Positions 17,405 to 27,360 of a DNA stretch of 64,000 bases are shown here, in pieces. Source of the stretch: Scybalousia_A sp052170555 (GTDB lineage: Bacteria; Bacteroidota; Bacteroidia; Bacteroidales; P3). Numbering within the stretch: the first letter of the stretch is position 1; every line of letters begins with the position of its first letter. The stretch spans positions 1 through 64,000 of the forward strand of contig JBQNAI010000005.1 of the NCBI GenBank assembly GCA_052170555.1, given 5' to 3'. Under the pieces are notes generated by a model that worked only from the letters and a program-made list of their open reading frames with translations, was not told the origin of the DNA and did no database searches. The position numbers and the translations under genes are program-made.

Positions 17405-19405
17405 ATGGATAAAAAATCAATAATTGGACTTGTATTGATATGTGCGGTATTTCTTATTTTCGGATGGCTAAATCGTCCGAGTAAAGAAGAAATCGCAAAA
17501 CAAAATCGTTATAATGATTCAATAGCAGCGACACAACAGAAATTGCAAAAACAAAAACAGACAAATAATGGGACTGATAAAGATAATGAAACTGCCGATT
17601 TGGTCAGAATGATGGCTGATAGTGAAGGTAATGATTCACTCAAAGCAGCAGTTATAAAGCAAGTAAAGGACAAATACTCCTCTTTTTCTAACAGTGTTAT
17701 ACAGAATGAGAAGTATTTTACGCTTGAGAACGATATATTTAAAGTAAATTTGACTAATAAAGGAGGTCAAGTTAGTCAGGTGACACTCAAAGACTATAAG
17801 AACTACAATAAAAAACCTATTGTCTTCTTTGCTGACAAAGGCAACTCTTATGGACTAAACCTTTCGGTCGGTCAGGTGGTAGTACCAACACAAGACCTCT
17901 ATTTCGTACCATTTGTTAATGGTAAAATGTATGACGGAAATTCTGTTTTGAAAATTACTGGCAAAGATTCGTTGACTATTGGTATGCGTTTGTATCCTAA
18001 TAAACCAGATACGATAAACCTTTCGGATGAAGACTATTTTAAAACATCCAAATCCTATATTGAGTATCGTTATGTGTTAAGAGGTAATGATTATAGATTG
18101 GGGTACAATATTATCTTGAATAATATGCAAGATGTTATCAGTGATGATTCTCAAATTGAAATGGTTTGGATGAGTGATTTGTTAGTAAAGGAAAAGGATA
18201 TTGATATAGAACGTAAAAATTCTACCATTTACTATAAACTTTCCGATGATGTGGAGTCTTTAAAGGAGCAAGGACGAGATGATAACAAATCTGAAAACGG
18301 TATTCCAATAAAATGGATTTCATATAAACAACAATTTTTCTCTGTCGCTTTGATTTGTAATGATAAAAACTCATGGTTTGAGAGTGCCAACTTGAAAACA
18401 ATAACAAAAAAGCAGACTTATTCAGATTACATGCGTACCATGTCAAGTTCTATGGCACTGGGTTATGACAAATCCAAACCTGCTACTACCTATTCTATGG
18501 ATTTCTTTTTTGGACCTAACAAATATAATATTGTTAATAAATATAATATTGACTTTGAAAGAACAATACCCTTGGGATGGGGATTTTTCTTAATGCAATG
18601 GGTTAATCGCTTTGTAATTATTCCTGTTTTTGATTTTCTTGTTAGGTATGGATTAAATTATGGCTTAATAATACTGATTCTTACCTTGCTTGTAAAGATT
18701 GTTTTGTTTCCTTTGGCTTACAAATCTTTTTCTTCTACGGCTAAAATGAAAGTTTTACAACCAGAAATTAGTAAAATCAGTGAGAAATTCCCTAAACAAG
18801 ACCAAATGATACAAAAACAACAAGCTATCCAACAGCTTTATCGTCGTGCAGGCATCAATCCTATGGCTGGTTGTCTTCCAATGTTAGTACAATTTCCGAT
18901 ATTGATAGCAATGTTTCGCTTTTTCCCTTCGTCAATAGAGTTAAGACAACAACCATTCCTATGGGCTGACGATTTGTCTACATACGATAGTATTATTAAT
19001 TTGCCATTCAATATACCTTTTGCGGGAAATCATATTTCATTATTCTGTATTTTGATGACTGTTGCTCAGTTATTCTATACCAAAATGACAATGAATCAGC
19101 AGGCTCAGACTAATTCTATGCCTGGGATGAAGTTTATGATGTATGGAATGCCTATAATGATGTTTTTTATATTGAATAATTTTTCTGCTGCATTGAATTA
19201 CTACTATTTGTTATCTCTATTTATTTCTGTCTTGCAGATGTGTATAATTAGAAAGACTATTGATGAGCAGAAAATCCTTGAACGTTTGGCACAAAATTCC
19301 AAAAAACCTATGAAAAAATCTAAATGGCAACAGCGTATGGAAAATTTGGAAAAACAGAATCGTCGTTTAATAGAACGAAGACGCAATAACACTCTTAAAA
19401 AATAG
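17405..19405 (+). CDS. yidC: Membrane protein insertase YidC
   Basis: Inserts and folds inner-membrane proteins, alone or with SecYEG. 666 residues, the long Bacteroidota form. An N-terminal membrane anchor (IIGLVLICAVFLIFGWL) is followed by a large periplasmic beta domain, residues about 80-370. The conserved five-helix core then starts near 395 (YGLNYGLIILILTLLVKIVL), with the FPLAYKSFSSTAKMKVLQP loop and INPMAGCLPMLVQFPILIAM. The C-terminal tail is very basic (KKPMKKSKWQQRMENLEKQ), as in ribosome-binding YidC tails. A strong terminator follows at 19431-19486. Confidence 0.96.
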   Translation: MDKKSIIGLVLICAVFLIFGWLNRPSKEEIAKQNRYNDSIAATQQKLQKQKQTNNGTDKDNETADLVRMMADSEGNDSLKAAVIKQVKDKYSSFSNSVIQNEKYFTLENDIFKVNLTNKGGQVSQVTLKDYKNYNKKPIVFFADKGNSYGLNLSVGQVVVPTQDLYFVPFVNGKMYDGNSVLKITGKDSLTIGMRLYPNKPDTINLSDEDYFKTSKSYIEYRYVLRGNDYRLGYNIILNNMQDVISDDSQIEMVWMSDLLVKEKDIDIERKNSTIYYKLSDDVESLKEQGRDDNKSENGIPIKWISYKQQFFSVALICNDKNSWFESANLKTITKKQTYSDYMRTMSSSMALGYDKSKPATTYSMDFFFGPNKYNIVNKYNIDFERTIPLGWGFFLMQWVNRFVIIPVFDFLVRYGLNYGLIILILTLLVKIVLFPLAYKSFSSTAKMKVLQPEISKISEKFPKQDQMIQKQQAIQQLYRRAGINPMAGCLPMLVQFPILIAMFRFFPSSIELRQQPFLWADDLSTYDSIINLPFNIPFAGNHISLFCILMTVAQLFYTKMTMNQQAQTNSMPGMKFMMYGMPIMMFFILNNFSAALNYYYLLSLFISVLQMCIIRKTIDEQKILERLAQNSKKPMKKSKWQQRMENLEKQNRRLIERRRNNTLKK

Positions 19406-19430
19406 ATGTTAAATATTTTAAATAAATTTA

Positions 19431-19486
19431 TAACAAGAGGAGCGAACAATTGAAAATGATGTTTTCATTGTTCGTTCCTCTTGTTA
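19431..19486 (+). terminator. Terminator of yidC
   Basis: TAACAAGAGGAGCGAACAAT pairs with ATTGTTCGTTCCTCTTGTTA (20 bp, one wobble), with an inner TGAAAA/TTTTCA stem, 26 nt after the yidC stop. The gap 19406-19834 otherwise holds only a -7-like TATTTTTG at 19748-19755. Confidence 0.75.
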
Positions 19487-19834
19487 GCGTGTGTATAAAT
19501 TTGTTGGGGAGATAGATAAAGATACTTTGTTATTTAACAAAAGTTTTTATTTGATTAACATAAATATTATGTATTTAATGTGGGATAATTTTGATAACCA
19601 TACGATTGACAATTGATTTTGATCAACTTTTTATTGAAAATTATATAATATATTGTTGATTATGGAATTTGATATGAATAGTTGGTATGTTGAAATAGGA
19701 ATGGAAATAAAAAAAACTTTAGATAGTAACTATGAATAAAAAAATCGTATTTTTGCAATGTATAAATAATAATACACAGCGAAAATAGGATATGTCAAGA
19801 GCAAAATATAGTGTATCAAATAGGAGAAACAAAA

Positions 19835-19981
19835 ATGGACATGCAGAAATTAAAAAAAGATAAACAAAAAACTAACGTACATTTGAGTAAAACAGGAAGT
19901 AAAATATTTTATATAATTTTGTTTTTGTCTGCTATTCTTTTTTTTGTTATGTACATTAAATATAAGATGTTATATGGTTGA
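19835..19981 (+). CDS. Small membrane peptide coupled to sufS
   Basis: A 48-codon frame, MDMQKLKKDKQKTNVHLSKT then GSKIFYIILFLSAILFFVMY. It has a basic N-terminus and one transmembrane helix, so it would be an inner-membrane peptide with its N-terminus inside. An AGGAG lies 10 nt before the ATG, better than most starts here. Its TGA (19979-19981) overlaps the sufS ATG (19974) in ATGGTTGA, a typical translational coupling. I do not recognise the family. Expression is unproven, but RBS, overlap and helix together make a gene likely. Confidence 0.5.
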   Translation: MDMQKLKKDKQKTNVHLSKTGSKIFYIILFLSAILFFVMYIKYKMLYG

Positions 19982-21191
19982 TATTGATTTTGTACGTTCA
20001 CAGTTTCCAATCTTGGAAACAAAAATTAGAAACAAATATCCACTCGTTTATTTGGACAATGCAGCAACTACGCAAAAGCCATTTGTTGTAATCAATTCGC
20101 TAATTGATTATTATACTAAGTATAATGCCAATGTGCATCGTGGAGTACATTATTTATCCGGTCTTGCTACCGATATGTTTGAGCAATCAAGAGATATTGT
20201 GCGTAACTTTATAAATGCAGATAGTAAAGAGGAAATAATATTTACAAGAGGTACGACGGAAAGTATTAATTTGCTCGCACATAGTCTTTGCAATACTATC
20301 ATAACTCCGAGAGACACTGTTATGATTACCCAAATGGAACATCATTCTAATATTGTTCCGTGGCAGATTGCACGAGACGAGTATGGATTTCACTTGGATT
20401 ATTTGACTTTTGACTGCAATGGAGAATTGGAACATATAGAAGAAAAACTCCTTGCCAATAAGCCCAAACTCCTTTCTTTATGTCATATTTCCAATGTGTT
20501 AGGTACGGTTAATGATATTAAAAAAATTATAAATTTTTGTCATAAACACGATATTTTAGTGTTAATTGATGGTGCCCAAAGCATCGCTCATCAAATTATT
20601 GATGTGAAAGATTTAGATGCAGATATGTTTGTTTTCTCTGGACACAAAGTTTATGCTCCTATGGGGGTAGGTGTATTATATGCTAAGAGGAAACTGTTGA
20701 ACGAAATGAGAGTTTATCACGGAGGGGGAGAAATGATAAAAGAGGTTACTATGGAAAAGACAACATACAACGAACTTCCTTACAAATTTGAGGCAGGTAC
20801 GCCATCGGTTGCCGATGTCATAGGATTAGGTACAGCATTGACTTGGTTGCAATCACAAGATATAGCGGCAATTGTTAATTATGAAGATTGGTTATTGCAA
20901 TATGCTACCAATAGACTATTGGAGATTGAAGACGTACGTATCTTTGGGAATGCCAAACATAAATCCTCTTGCATATCTTTTTTAGTTGAGGGAGTACATC
21001 ATCTGGATTTGGGAACGTTAATGGATGCTATGGGTGTAGCTATAAGGACTGGTCACCATTGTGCAGAACCTGTTATGCAAAAGTTTGGTATTTCCGGAAC
21101 AGATAGACTTTCTTTTGCAGTTTATACAACAAAGGACGAAATAGATATGTTTATTTATTCACTCAATAGAGCATTGACAATATTAAAGTAA
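19974..21191 (+). CDS. sufS: Cysteine desulfurase, SufS type
   Basis: A PLP enzyme that removes sulfur from cysteine for Fe-S cluster assembly. 405 residues from the ATG at 19974; the upstream in-frame extension to 19944 falls inside the small membrane peptide frame. The start DFVRSQFPIL and VYLDNAATTQKP are typical. PLP lysine is in FVFSGHKVYAPMGVG and the catalytic cysteine in RTGHHCAEPVMQ, as in SufS/CsdA. The rest of a suf operon (sufBCD) is not next to it. The yigZ-family gene starts 1 bp inside the stop (TAATG). Confidence 0.93.
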   Translation: MVDIDFVRSQFPILETKIRNKYPLVYLDNAATTQKPFVVINSLIDYYTKYNANVHRGVHYLSGLATDMFEQSRDIVRNFINADSKEEIIFTRGTTESINLLAHSLCNTIITPRDTVMITQMEHHSNIVPWQIARDEYGFHLDYLTFDCNGELEHIEEKLLANKPKLLSLCHISNVLGTVNDIKKIINFCHKHDILVLIDGAQSIAHQIIDVKDLDADMFVFSGHKVYAPMGVGVLYAKRKLLNEMRVYHGGGEMIKEVTMEKTTYNELPYKFEAGTPSVADVIGLGTALTWLQSQDIAAIVNYEDWLLQYATNRLLEIEDVRIFGNAKHKSSCISFLVEGVHHLDLGTLMDAMGVAIRTGHHCAEPVMQKFGISGTDRLSFAVYTTKDEIDMFIYSLNRALTILK

Positions 21192-21808
21192 TGTCTGCTT
21201 ACAAGACAATCAAGAATTCGGCTGTTTCAGAGTATAAAGAAATGAAAAGTAAGTTTATTTCTTTTGCTTATCCTATCAATTCGTCAGAGGACGTTAAGCC
21301 TTTGATTAATAAACTAAGAAGTGAATATTTTGATGCACGACATCATTGTTATGCTTGGAGGATTGATGAGCAAAATATCAACGATAATGACCCCCAAATT
21401 ATACTTTGTCGTACCAATGATGATAGGGAGCCAAATAATACGGCAGGAATACAGATTTTGGCGGCCATAGATTCTAATGAGTTAAAAAACGTGTTGATCG
21501 TGGTTGTTAGATATTTTGGAGGCATTAAATTGGGGGCAGCTAATTTGTCTAAGGCATATCGTACGGCTGCACAAAATGTTATTAATAAATCAGAAATAAT
21601 TATTCAAGTGCCCAAAATTGAAATTATTTTTTCTTTTGATTTTGCTGTGATGGAACAAGTGAATAAGTTTTTGAAAGAAAATAATTTTACAAAAGAAACT
21701 TATTCCTATGTTGGCACTAATAAAATAAAAATCTCTTTTGATAAAGACAAACAAGGGGAGATTTGTTCTCAATTACATGCTATTTATGGCATCAATATAA
21801 TTGAATAA
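21191..21808 (+). CDS. YigZ/IMPACT-family protein
   Basis: 205 residues, the usual length. The N-terminal UPF0029 (IMPACT) domain shows YFDARHHCYAWRI, NDDREPNNTAGIQIL and the hallmark VVVRYFGGIKLGAANLSKAY. A C-terminal ferredoxin-like domain (FSFDFAVMEQVNKFLKENNF) follows. E. coli YigZ and yeast IMPACT are linked to translation control, but the bacterial function is not settled. TAATG overlap with sufS means co-translation; I know of no functional link between them. Confidence 0.9.
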   Translation: MSAYKTIKNSAVSEYKEMKSKFISFAYPINSSEDVKPLINKLRSEYFDARHHCYAWRIDEQNINDNDPQIILCRTNDDREPNNTAGIQILAAIDSNELKNVLIVVVRYFGGIKLGAANLSKAYRTAAQNVINKSEIIIQVPKIEIIFSFDFAVMEQVNKFLKENNFTKETYSYVGTNKIKISFDKDKQGEICSQLHAIYGINIIE

Positions 21809-21917
21809 ACTAATTGATAGTAACAACGTCATCGTCCTTGTTAGAATGAGTTTTACAATTATTGGTATTAAATTGCTTTTAATTGTTAGAATAAAATATA
21901 TTACACGTATTGTAAAT

Positions 21918-21976
21918 TTAAAGTCCCACATTAATTTATTAACTTCAAGAAAGAATTTTTTAATGTGGGACTTTAA
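21918..21976. repeat. Interspersed repeat copy 5 (A-B'-A' hairpin)
   Basis: TTAAAGTCCCACATTAA (21918-21934) pairs perfectly over 17 bp with its complement at 21960-21976. The loop is 25 bases and contains module B (TTCAAGAAAGAATTTTT). It lies 110 nt after the YigZ stop, in the gap 21809-22215; a TAATTTTG -7-like site at 22178-22185 is the only other signal. Confidence 0.85.
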
Positions 21977-22215
21977 TTTACTACCATCATACACTAATTT
22001 GTGAGATCTAAAAAATAATTTATTGAGCATCAATTTTATCTTATTGATTATATACATCAATCTTAATAGAACAATTGAATATAAATTAACATCACCATCC
22101 ATAACATTAATTATGATAGTTAGAATATTTACACTAAAAGGAAGGATAATCCATCCTTTTTTCAAGTTTTTTTTCTGTAATTTTGCAAAATTGAACTAAT
22201 AATTTGTTAAAAACA

Positions 22216-23406
22216 ATGGCAATAAGACTCAAAGATTTCAGAAAAAATATTGCACAGATAGAAGAGATAGATTCCATAATTATAGAGCCAAAATCTGCTG
22301 ATGGAGTTTGGATTACAGATGTTTACAACAAAAAATACATTGATATGCTATCTGGAATCTGTGTTGGCAATGTAGGGCACAAAAATCCTAATGTAGTGGA
22401 AGCAATCAAAAAACAATGTGATGATTATCTGCATGTGATGGTATACGGTGAATTTATACAAAAACCACAAATGGATTATGCTCTGAGAATCAAAGAATTT
22501 TTACCATCAAGTCTAACACAAATTTTTTATGTAAACAGTGGATGTGAAGCGATAGAAGGAGCAATAAAAACTGCTAAGTTGTACAATCATAGAAATAAGA
22601 TAATAAGCTACACTAATTCGTATCATGGAGCAACTATTGGCTGTGTTTCAATGCTAAGTGATGAAAAATTTAGACAAGATTTTCTACCGCTATTACCATG
22701 TTGTGATAATATCAGATTCAATTGCGAAGAGGATTTATGCAAGATTAATGAGAATACATGCTGTGTGGTTGCAGAAACGGTGGCTGTTGGAGATGGGGTA
22801 CATTTACCAAAAAACAATTATCTGAAAAAACTTCGTAAACGATGCAATGACGTTGGTGCCATTTTGATTTTAGATGAAATCCAGACAGGGTTCGGTCGCA
22901 CTGGAACACTATTTGCCTTTGAGCAATTTGATTTCACCCCAGATATCCTATGTATCGCAAAAGCTATGGGGGGTGGGTTGCCTATTGGAGCATTTATTGG
23001 CAAAGAAGAGATAATGCAACGATTGAACAATCACCATCCACTTATTGGACATGCAACTACATACGGAGGCAACCCTGTTTGCCTTGCAGCAGCATTGGCT
23101 CAACTAAATTATATACTAGACAATGAATTAATGAAAGATGTTCAAAAAAAAGGAGAAATTTATCGTCAAAAACTACGACATAAACATATAAAAAAAGTAG
23201 TAGGTATAGGACTTTTCAACGCAATATATCTTAATAACAATATAGAGTGGCAAAGAGTATTGACTGCTTGTTTCAATAACGGAATAATTACAGGAACACA
23301 CCTATTTAATCCCAATGCTATTAGTATAAAACCACCATTAACAATTACAAATGAAGAAATAGACGAATCCATTACAAGAATTATTTCAGCATTAAACGAA
23401 GTCTAA
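22216..23406 (+). CDS. Class III (ornithine/acetylornithine-type) aminotransferase
   Basis: A PLP-dependent cytosolic enzyme of 396 residues from the ATG at 22216 (an in-frame TTG at 22204 is less likely). Class III signature: ILILDEIQTGFGRTGTLFAF, then FTPDILCIAKAMGGGLPIGA with the Schiff-base lysine. YVNSGCEAIEGAIKTAK, SYHGATIGCVSML and GHATTYGGNPVCLAAALAQL also fit the ornithine/acetylornithine/GABA aminotransferase group. The substrate cannot be fixed from sequence, and no arginine genes lie beside it. It is a lone gene, convergent with the methyltransferase. Confidence 0.85.
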   Translation: MAIRLKDFRKNIAQIEEIDSIIIEPKSADGVWITDVYNKKYIDMLSGICVGNVGHKNPNVVEAIKKQCDDYLHVMVYGEFIQKPQMDYALRIKEFLPSSLTQIFYVNSGCEAIEGAIKTAKLYNHRNKIISYTNSYHGATIGCVSMLSDEKFRQDFLPLLPCCDNIRFNCEEDLCKINENTCCVVAETVAVGDGVHLPKNNYLKKLRKRCNDVGAILILDEIQTGFGRTGTLFAFEQFDFTPDILCIAKAMGGGLPIGAFIGKEEIMQRLNNHHPLIGHATTYGGNPVCLAAALAQLNYILDNELMKDVQKKGEIYRQKLRHKHIKKVVGIGLFNAIYLNNNIEWQRVLTACFNNGIITGTHLFNPNAISIKPPLTITNEEIDESITRIISALNEV

Positions 23407-23485
23407 CCTACAAATTAACTAATTATTTCATCACACTCTCAAACAATCAAAAATTATTCTATGTAAAGGAATTCTTATTGTAAAT

Positions 23486-24772
23486 CTACTCTATATAAAG
23501 CAAGAAACCTTTTAGATATTCTCCTTCGGGGTGGAATATATTTTGAGGATGGTCGAAATTATGTGGTAATCGTCTTACTATTCTAACCTTTCGTTTTGCT
23601 AATGCTGAACAAGAAAACAACATTGTTGCAAAATCATCTCGTGAAACGACCTGTGAACATGAAAACGTGAAGAGTAGCCCTCCTGTTTTTATCTTTTCTA
23701 TTGCTTTTTGATTAATATTGCGGTATCCTTTCAATGCTCTATTCAAATCTCTTTGATGTTTTGCAAACGCAGGTGGGTCTAAAATTATCATATCATACAT
23801 ATCGTCGGGAATTTTCTCCATATATTGAATGACATCTTCACATTTAGTTTCATGGACAAATGTATTTTGTGAAACAATGTCTTTTATTTGTTTATCGGAA
23901 TGTTTGATGATTTGCTCTTTGTCTACAAAACCGTTAATCTCCACGTTAAGTTTACAAATATCTAATGCCCTTTTTGAAATGTCTATTGAATCTACTTTTT
24001 TTGCCCCTCCTTTCAATGCAGCAACACTAAATCCTCCCGTATAGCAAAAGCAATTTAATACAGTTCTTCCGAAACTCAATTCACTAACAAGTTGTCTATT
24101 GCTTCTCTGATCAATGAAAAAACCTGTTTTTTGTCCACCTCTAAAATCTATTCTAAATTGCCATCCATTCTCTTTGGCATCCCAAAATTCATCTGTATTC
24201 AAAAAAATATCTTTATCCAAATTCAAATTCCGATCTGTCGTTCGCACCCAAATAAATTCATCCTTTACTTCAATACCTTTACCGTTTGGCATAGTAGATG
24301 AGGATTTAGAGAAAATAGTTTCAATATTTGGTAAGTTAGCTACCAAAGCTTTAATTATCATTTCTCGTACCAGATACATGCCAACACTATAGAATTGAAC
24401 AATTACATTATTCTGGTAGATATCTGCAATAAAGCCTGGCATAAAATCACCTTCGGCATTAATGATACGGAACATAGTATTATCCTTATCATCAAAAAAT
24501 CCCATAATCTTACGATACTCTATTGCTGATTGTATTGTCTTATCAAAGAATTGTTGATTGATTTGCTGTCTGTCAAATGTCAAAATCTTAACAGCAATAC
24601 TCTCGTTTTGGAAGTAACCTGTTGCCAAATATTTCCCTTGATTAGAGAATACTTCTATTATCTCTCCCTCGCTGATATTCTTATCCTTTTTAGCAATTGC
24701 ACCAGAAAATAACCACGGATGACGTCTTGATAAAGATTTTTCCTTATTCGGAAGTAGGATTATGCTCTTCAT
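23486..24772 (-). CDS. RlmI-like 23S rRNA (cytosine-5) methyltransferase
   Basis: 428 residues. An N-terminal PUA RNA-binding domain (LLPNKEKSLSRRHPWLFSGA) is followed by a Rossmann SAM-binding methyltransferase domain: VLNCFCYTGGFSVAALKGGA for motif I, DMIILDPPAFAKHQRDLNRA for the catalytic DPPAF motif, and LLFTFSCSQVVSRDDF. This matches the RlmI/YccW family, which makes 5-methylcytosine in 23S rRNA. It is a single gene, and no promoter stands out. Confidence 0.88.
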   Translation of the reverse strand: MKSIILLPNKEKSLSRRHPWLFSGAIAKKDKNISEGEIIEVFSNQGKYLATGYFQNESIAVKILTFDRQQINQQFFDKTIQSAIEYRKIMGFFDDKDNTMFRIINAEGDFMPGFIADIYQNNVIVQFYSVGMYLVREMIIKALVANLPNIETIFSKSSSTMPNGKGIEVKDEFIWVRTTDRNLNLDKDIFLNTDEFWDAKENGWQFRIDFRGGQKTGFFIDQRSNRQLVSELSFGRTVLNCFCYTGGFSVAALKGGAKKVDSIDISKRALDICKLNVEINGFVDKEQIIKHSDKQIKDIVSQNTFVHETKCEDVIQYMEKIPDDMYDMIILDPPAFAKHQRDLNRALKGYRNINQKAIEKIKTGGLLFTFSCSQVVSRDDFATMLFSCSALAKRKVRIVRRLPHNFDHPQNIFHPEGEYLKGFLLYIE

Positions 24773-24878
24773 CTTATCTCTTTATTAAATTATAATATTG
24801 ACATATTTCTTTGATAGTCTGATTTGTTATACGGTCAAACTTATTTGAAACTTCATATATATTTATTACCATATTACT

Positions 24879-24909
24879 GATAAAGGCGGGCTAATTGCCT
24901 GCCTTTATC
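24879..24909 (-). terminator. Terminator of the class I/II aminotransferase gene
   Basis: GATAAAGGCGGGC pairs with GCCTGCCTTTATC with one wobble across a 5-base loop, 18 nt beyond the stop at 24927. Confidence 0.65.
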
Positions 24910-24926
24910 ATATTTTTATTAGTTTG

Positions 24927-26240
24927 TTATTTCTTATGATCAATATTGAATTGCTTAATACGTTCTGCAAACAAGGGAAGCATTTCGCGAGGTACCAAAG
25001 AAACACATGCTCTCAACCCTTGCTGATCAGAACCTGTAATATCTAAACAAATTGCAGAGATACCATAATAAACAAGCTCATTTAAAGTCTGCTCTCCTGT
25101 CATTCCAGGATAATTAAATGTGAAATAAAACCCATCAGCAATAGGAACATTTTGGTCTTTATCATAAACAATTTCAAAACCATTTTCAAGCAATGCATCC
25201 TTCATAAACTTAGCCTTCTTTTCGTATTCTCTCAAACTATCAACAAGGTTATACGTCCCGTCGTTACAAGCTTTCATTATGGCAGCAAGCCCATATTGAA
25301 CACTATGTGATGTACCTGAGGAAAGAGCATAAATACTACCAAAAACGATTGCACGACCAAACGTGTCCTGTGCAAAATAAGTCTTCATATAGTCTGTATG
25401 CCAGGCATACAAATCGGGAGAAATAACAATAACTCCAATTCTTTCACCGGCATAAGAGAAAGCCTTTGAACCAGATATCATCAATATATATTTTTTTGCC
25501 CACTTAGCTACAGTAGGTTGAAAAGGCTCAACACCGGGTTGTGAAATGTCTTTTCTAAAATCCATCCCAAAATAAGCTAAGTCCTCCATAACAACAGTAT
25601 CATAGTGATTAGCTAAATCAGCTATCGTTTTCAATTCTTGCTCATTGAAACAAAACCATGCAGGATTATTAGGGGATGAATACACTATACCTGCTATTTC
25701 GCCAGTTATTAAATAAGATTCAAGTTTTGCTCTTAATTTTTCGCCACGGTACTGATATACGTCAAAGGTTTCTGTCTTAATACCAAGAATTTTACACTGC
25801 TGCTTTTGGACAGGAAAACCCGGATCAATAAATAGCAGCTTATTCTTCTTTGCATCCATTCTTGTTACCGTCATAAATGAAGCGAAACTACCCTGCATTG
25901 AACCCGTTACAGGTACGCAAGAATTCTCTGGCACATCTATGTCTAAAAAATTCTTAACAAAACATTTTGTTTCTTTTTTCAAATCTATTGTACCATAAAT
26001 ATCAGGATATATAGCACTCACTCCATCATTTAATGCTTGTATTTGAGCATCTACTCCGACCTTAACGGTTGGTAATCCGGGAATTCCCATCTCCATACGA
26101 ACGAAGCGAAAATCGAACTTTTTTTCTACATCGTCTATTATCTTCTTTACCTCTCGTATGGAAGCCTTCCCTACACTCTTTATTTTGTTATCTGCAATTA
26201 TCTTATTAACTGCCGTTCTGTTTAATGGTACTGTGTTCAT
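24927..26240 (-). CDS. Class I/II PLP-dependent aminotransferase
   Basis: 437 residues. The PLP lysine sits in LMISGSKAFSYAGERIG, the SxSKx(5)GxRxG pattern of aminotransferase class I/II. YSSPNNPAWFCFNEQEL and VVMEDLAYFGMDF are the usual cofactor contacts. The N-terminus (VRMEMGIPGLP) and a conserved C-terminal arginine (LRACVSLVP) fit. The family usually acts on aspartate or aromatic amino acids; the substrate is not assigned. It starts right next to repeat copy 6 and has its own terminator, so it is transcribed alone. Confidence 0.85.
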   Translation of the reverse strand: MNTVPLNRTAVNKIIADNKIKSVGKASIREVKKIIDDVEKKFDFRFVRMEMGIPGLPTVKVGVDAQIQALNDGVSAIYPDIYGTIDLKKETKCFVKNFLDIDVPENSCVPVTGSMQGSFASFMTVTRMDAKKNKLLFIDPGFPVQKQQCKILGIKTETFDVYQYRGEKLRAKLESYLITGEIAGIVYSSPNNPAWFCFNEQELKTIADLANHYDTVVMEDLAYFGMDFRKDISQPGVEPFQPTVAKWAKKYILMISGSKAFSYAGERIGVIVISPDLYAWHTDYMKTYFAQDTFGRAIVFGSIYALSSGTSHSVQYGLAAIMKACNDGTYNLVDSLREYEKKAKFMKDALLENGFEIVYDKDQNVPIADGFYFTFNYPGMTGEQTLNELVYYGISAICLDITGSDQQGLRACVSLVPREMLPLFAERIKQFNIDHKK

Positions 26241-26280
26241 TATTATATTATATTTTTATGTTATTAAATTAATATGCCAT

Positions 26281-26370
26281 TTAATAAAATCCTTTTTTGA
26301 AAAGAAAAAATTCTTTCTTGACTTCAGTAAATTCTTTTTTGAAAAGAATTTAACCTATTCCCACTTTATC
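26281..26370. repeat. Interspersed repeat copy 6 (B-B-A)
   Basis: TCCTTTTTTGAAAAGAA, then AATTCTTTCTTGACTTCAG, then TAAATTCTTTT paired with AAAAGAATTTA, then a reduced A module (CCCACTTTATC). It lies 40 bp upstream of the class I/II aminotransferase ATG. Confidence 0.8.
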
Positions 26371-26447
26371 TTATAAAATAGAAAAAATTTATCATTATTG
26401 TTCAAGCATAATCATTTTCAGTCAATTTTTCTTAAACCCTTCTTATA

Positions 26448-27356
26448 TTACCTGATAGTAGATTGACTAATCTGCTCATACTTATTGGTCTGAGCCGGAT
26501 TTATTTGCTTCATTATGGCAATAACATCTGTTTGCTCATTGGCAGGTGCTCCCTTAAATATATTAACTATTTCATCTGCTTTTGCCTCTATGAACTGTGT
26601 CACACATATCAACCCACTCCTTTCATCACTGACACTTTTCAAATCTTTCAATGCCAAATAAATATTATTCCTCGCCTCAGTTTGATTATCTCCACTCAAC
26701 ATATCTAATCCCAATCTGTGGTATTTATACCACACATCGTGAATTGTACTATATGTAGTATTAGTATAATTTTCTGTCATCCAGTATTTATTCGTATTCT
26801 TTTCGGCACGCTTCCACCCATCATTAGCACTACGCTGTGCAGATGTGACAATGTTCTGACAAATTTGGAAATATTTTTCTCCTCCTGCCAATGCAAAACT
26901 ATCACCATCCAACGCAAGAAAATAATTCAAATAAAAAGCTACAGTAGATAACAAGTTGGAAGTATAGTTATTTTCATCAAACTCCATATTTTGCCCTTCA
27001 ATGAATTTGAATTGAAAATCTTTTTCTTGAGTATTAAGCATGGTTGTCGTGTATGTGGAGCCATATACCGGACGTCGCAGTTGAACAAATATATCTCCCT
27101 TGAAATCCTCTTGAGTAGGTCGTTCCTTTACATTAATGGTTATACTACCTTCAATTTTTTCAATATCGTCATAATGAAAGTTTGTCCATTTTTTGTCATT
27201 CACAAAACTCGTCAAAGCCGTTTGTATAGTATTATAAATTTCTTTGTCTGTTCCCTGAATCTGTGAAGCACTTACAGATATCGAAATATTGAATTCCTGT
27301 GCTGAAACTACAAAACCAAGTAACCACATCAGTACATAATACACCAAGCGTCCCAT
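26448..27356 (-). CDS. DUF4835 family protein
   Basis: 302 residues with a signal peptide (LVYYVLMWLLGFVVSAQ). The mature start (EFNISISVSASQIQGTDKEI, then TALTSFVNDKKWTNFHY) is the DUF4835 hallmark; these are Bacteroidota-specific envelope proteins. It starts 4 bp after coaBC, in the conserved order bamD - rpoZ - coaBC - DUF4835. The role is unknown; position beside bamD hints at an envelope function, which is inference. Confidence 0.88.
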   Translation of the reverse strand: MGRLVYYVLMWLLGFVVSAQEFNISISVSASQIQGTDKEIYNTIQTALTSFVNDKKWTNFHYDDIEKIEGSITINVKERPTQEDFKGDIFVQLRRPVYGSTYTTTMLNTQEKDFQFKFIEGQNMEFDENNYTSNLLSTVAFYLNYFLALDGDSFALAGGEKYFQICQNIVTSAQRSANDGWKRAEKNTNKYWMTENYTNTTYSTIHDVWYKYHRLGLDMLSGDNQTEARNNIYLALKDLKSVSDERSGLICVTQFIEAKADEIVNIFKGAPANEQTDVIAIMKQINPAQTNKYEQISQSTIR

Positions 27357-27360
27357 ACTA

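Noticed and set aside
19944..19973. Upstream start for sufS
   Set aside because: It lies within the small membrane peptide frame and adds residues not seen in SufS proteins.
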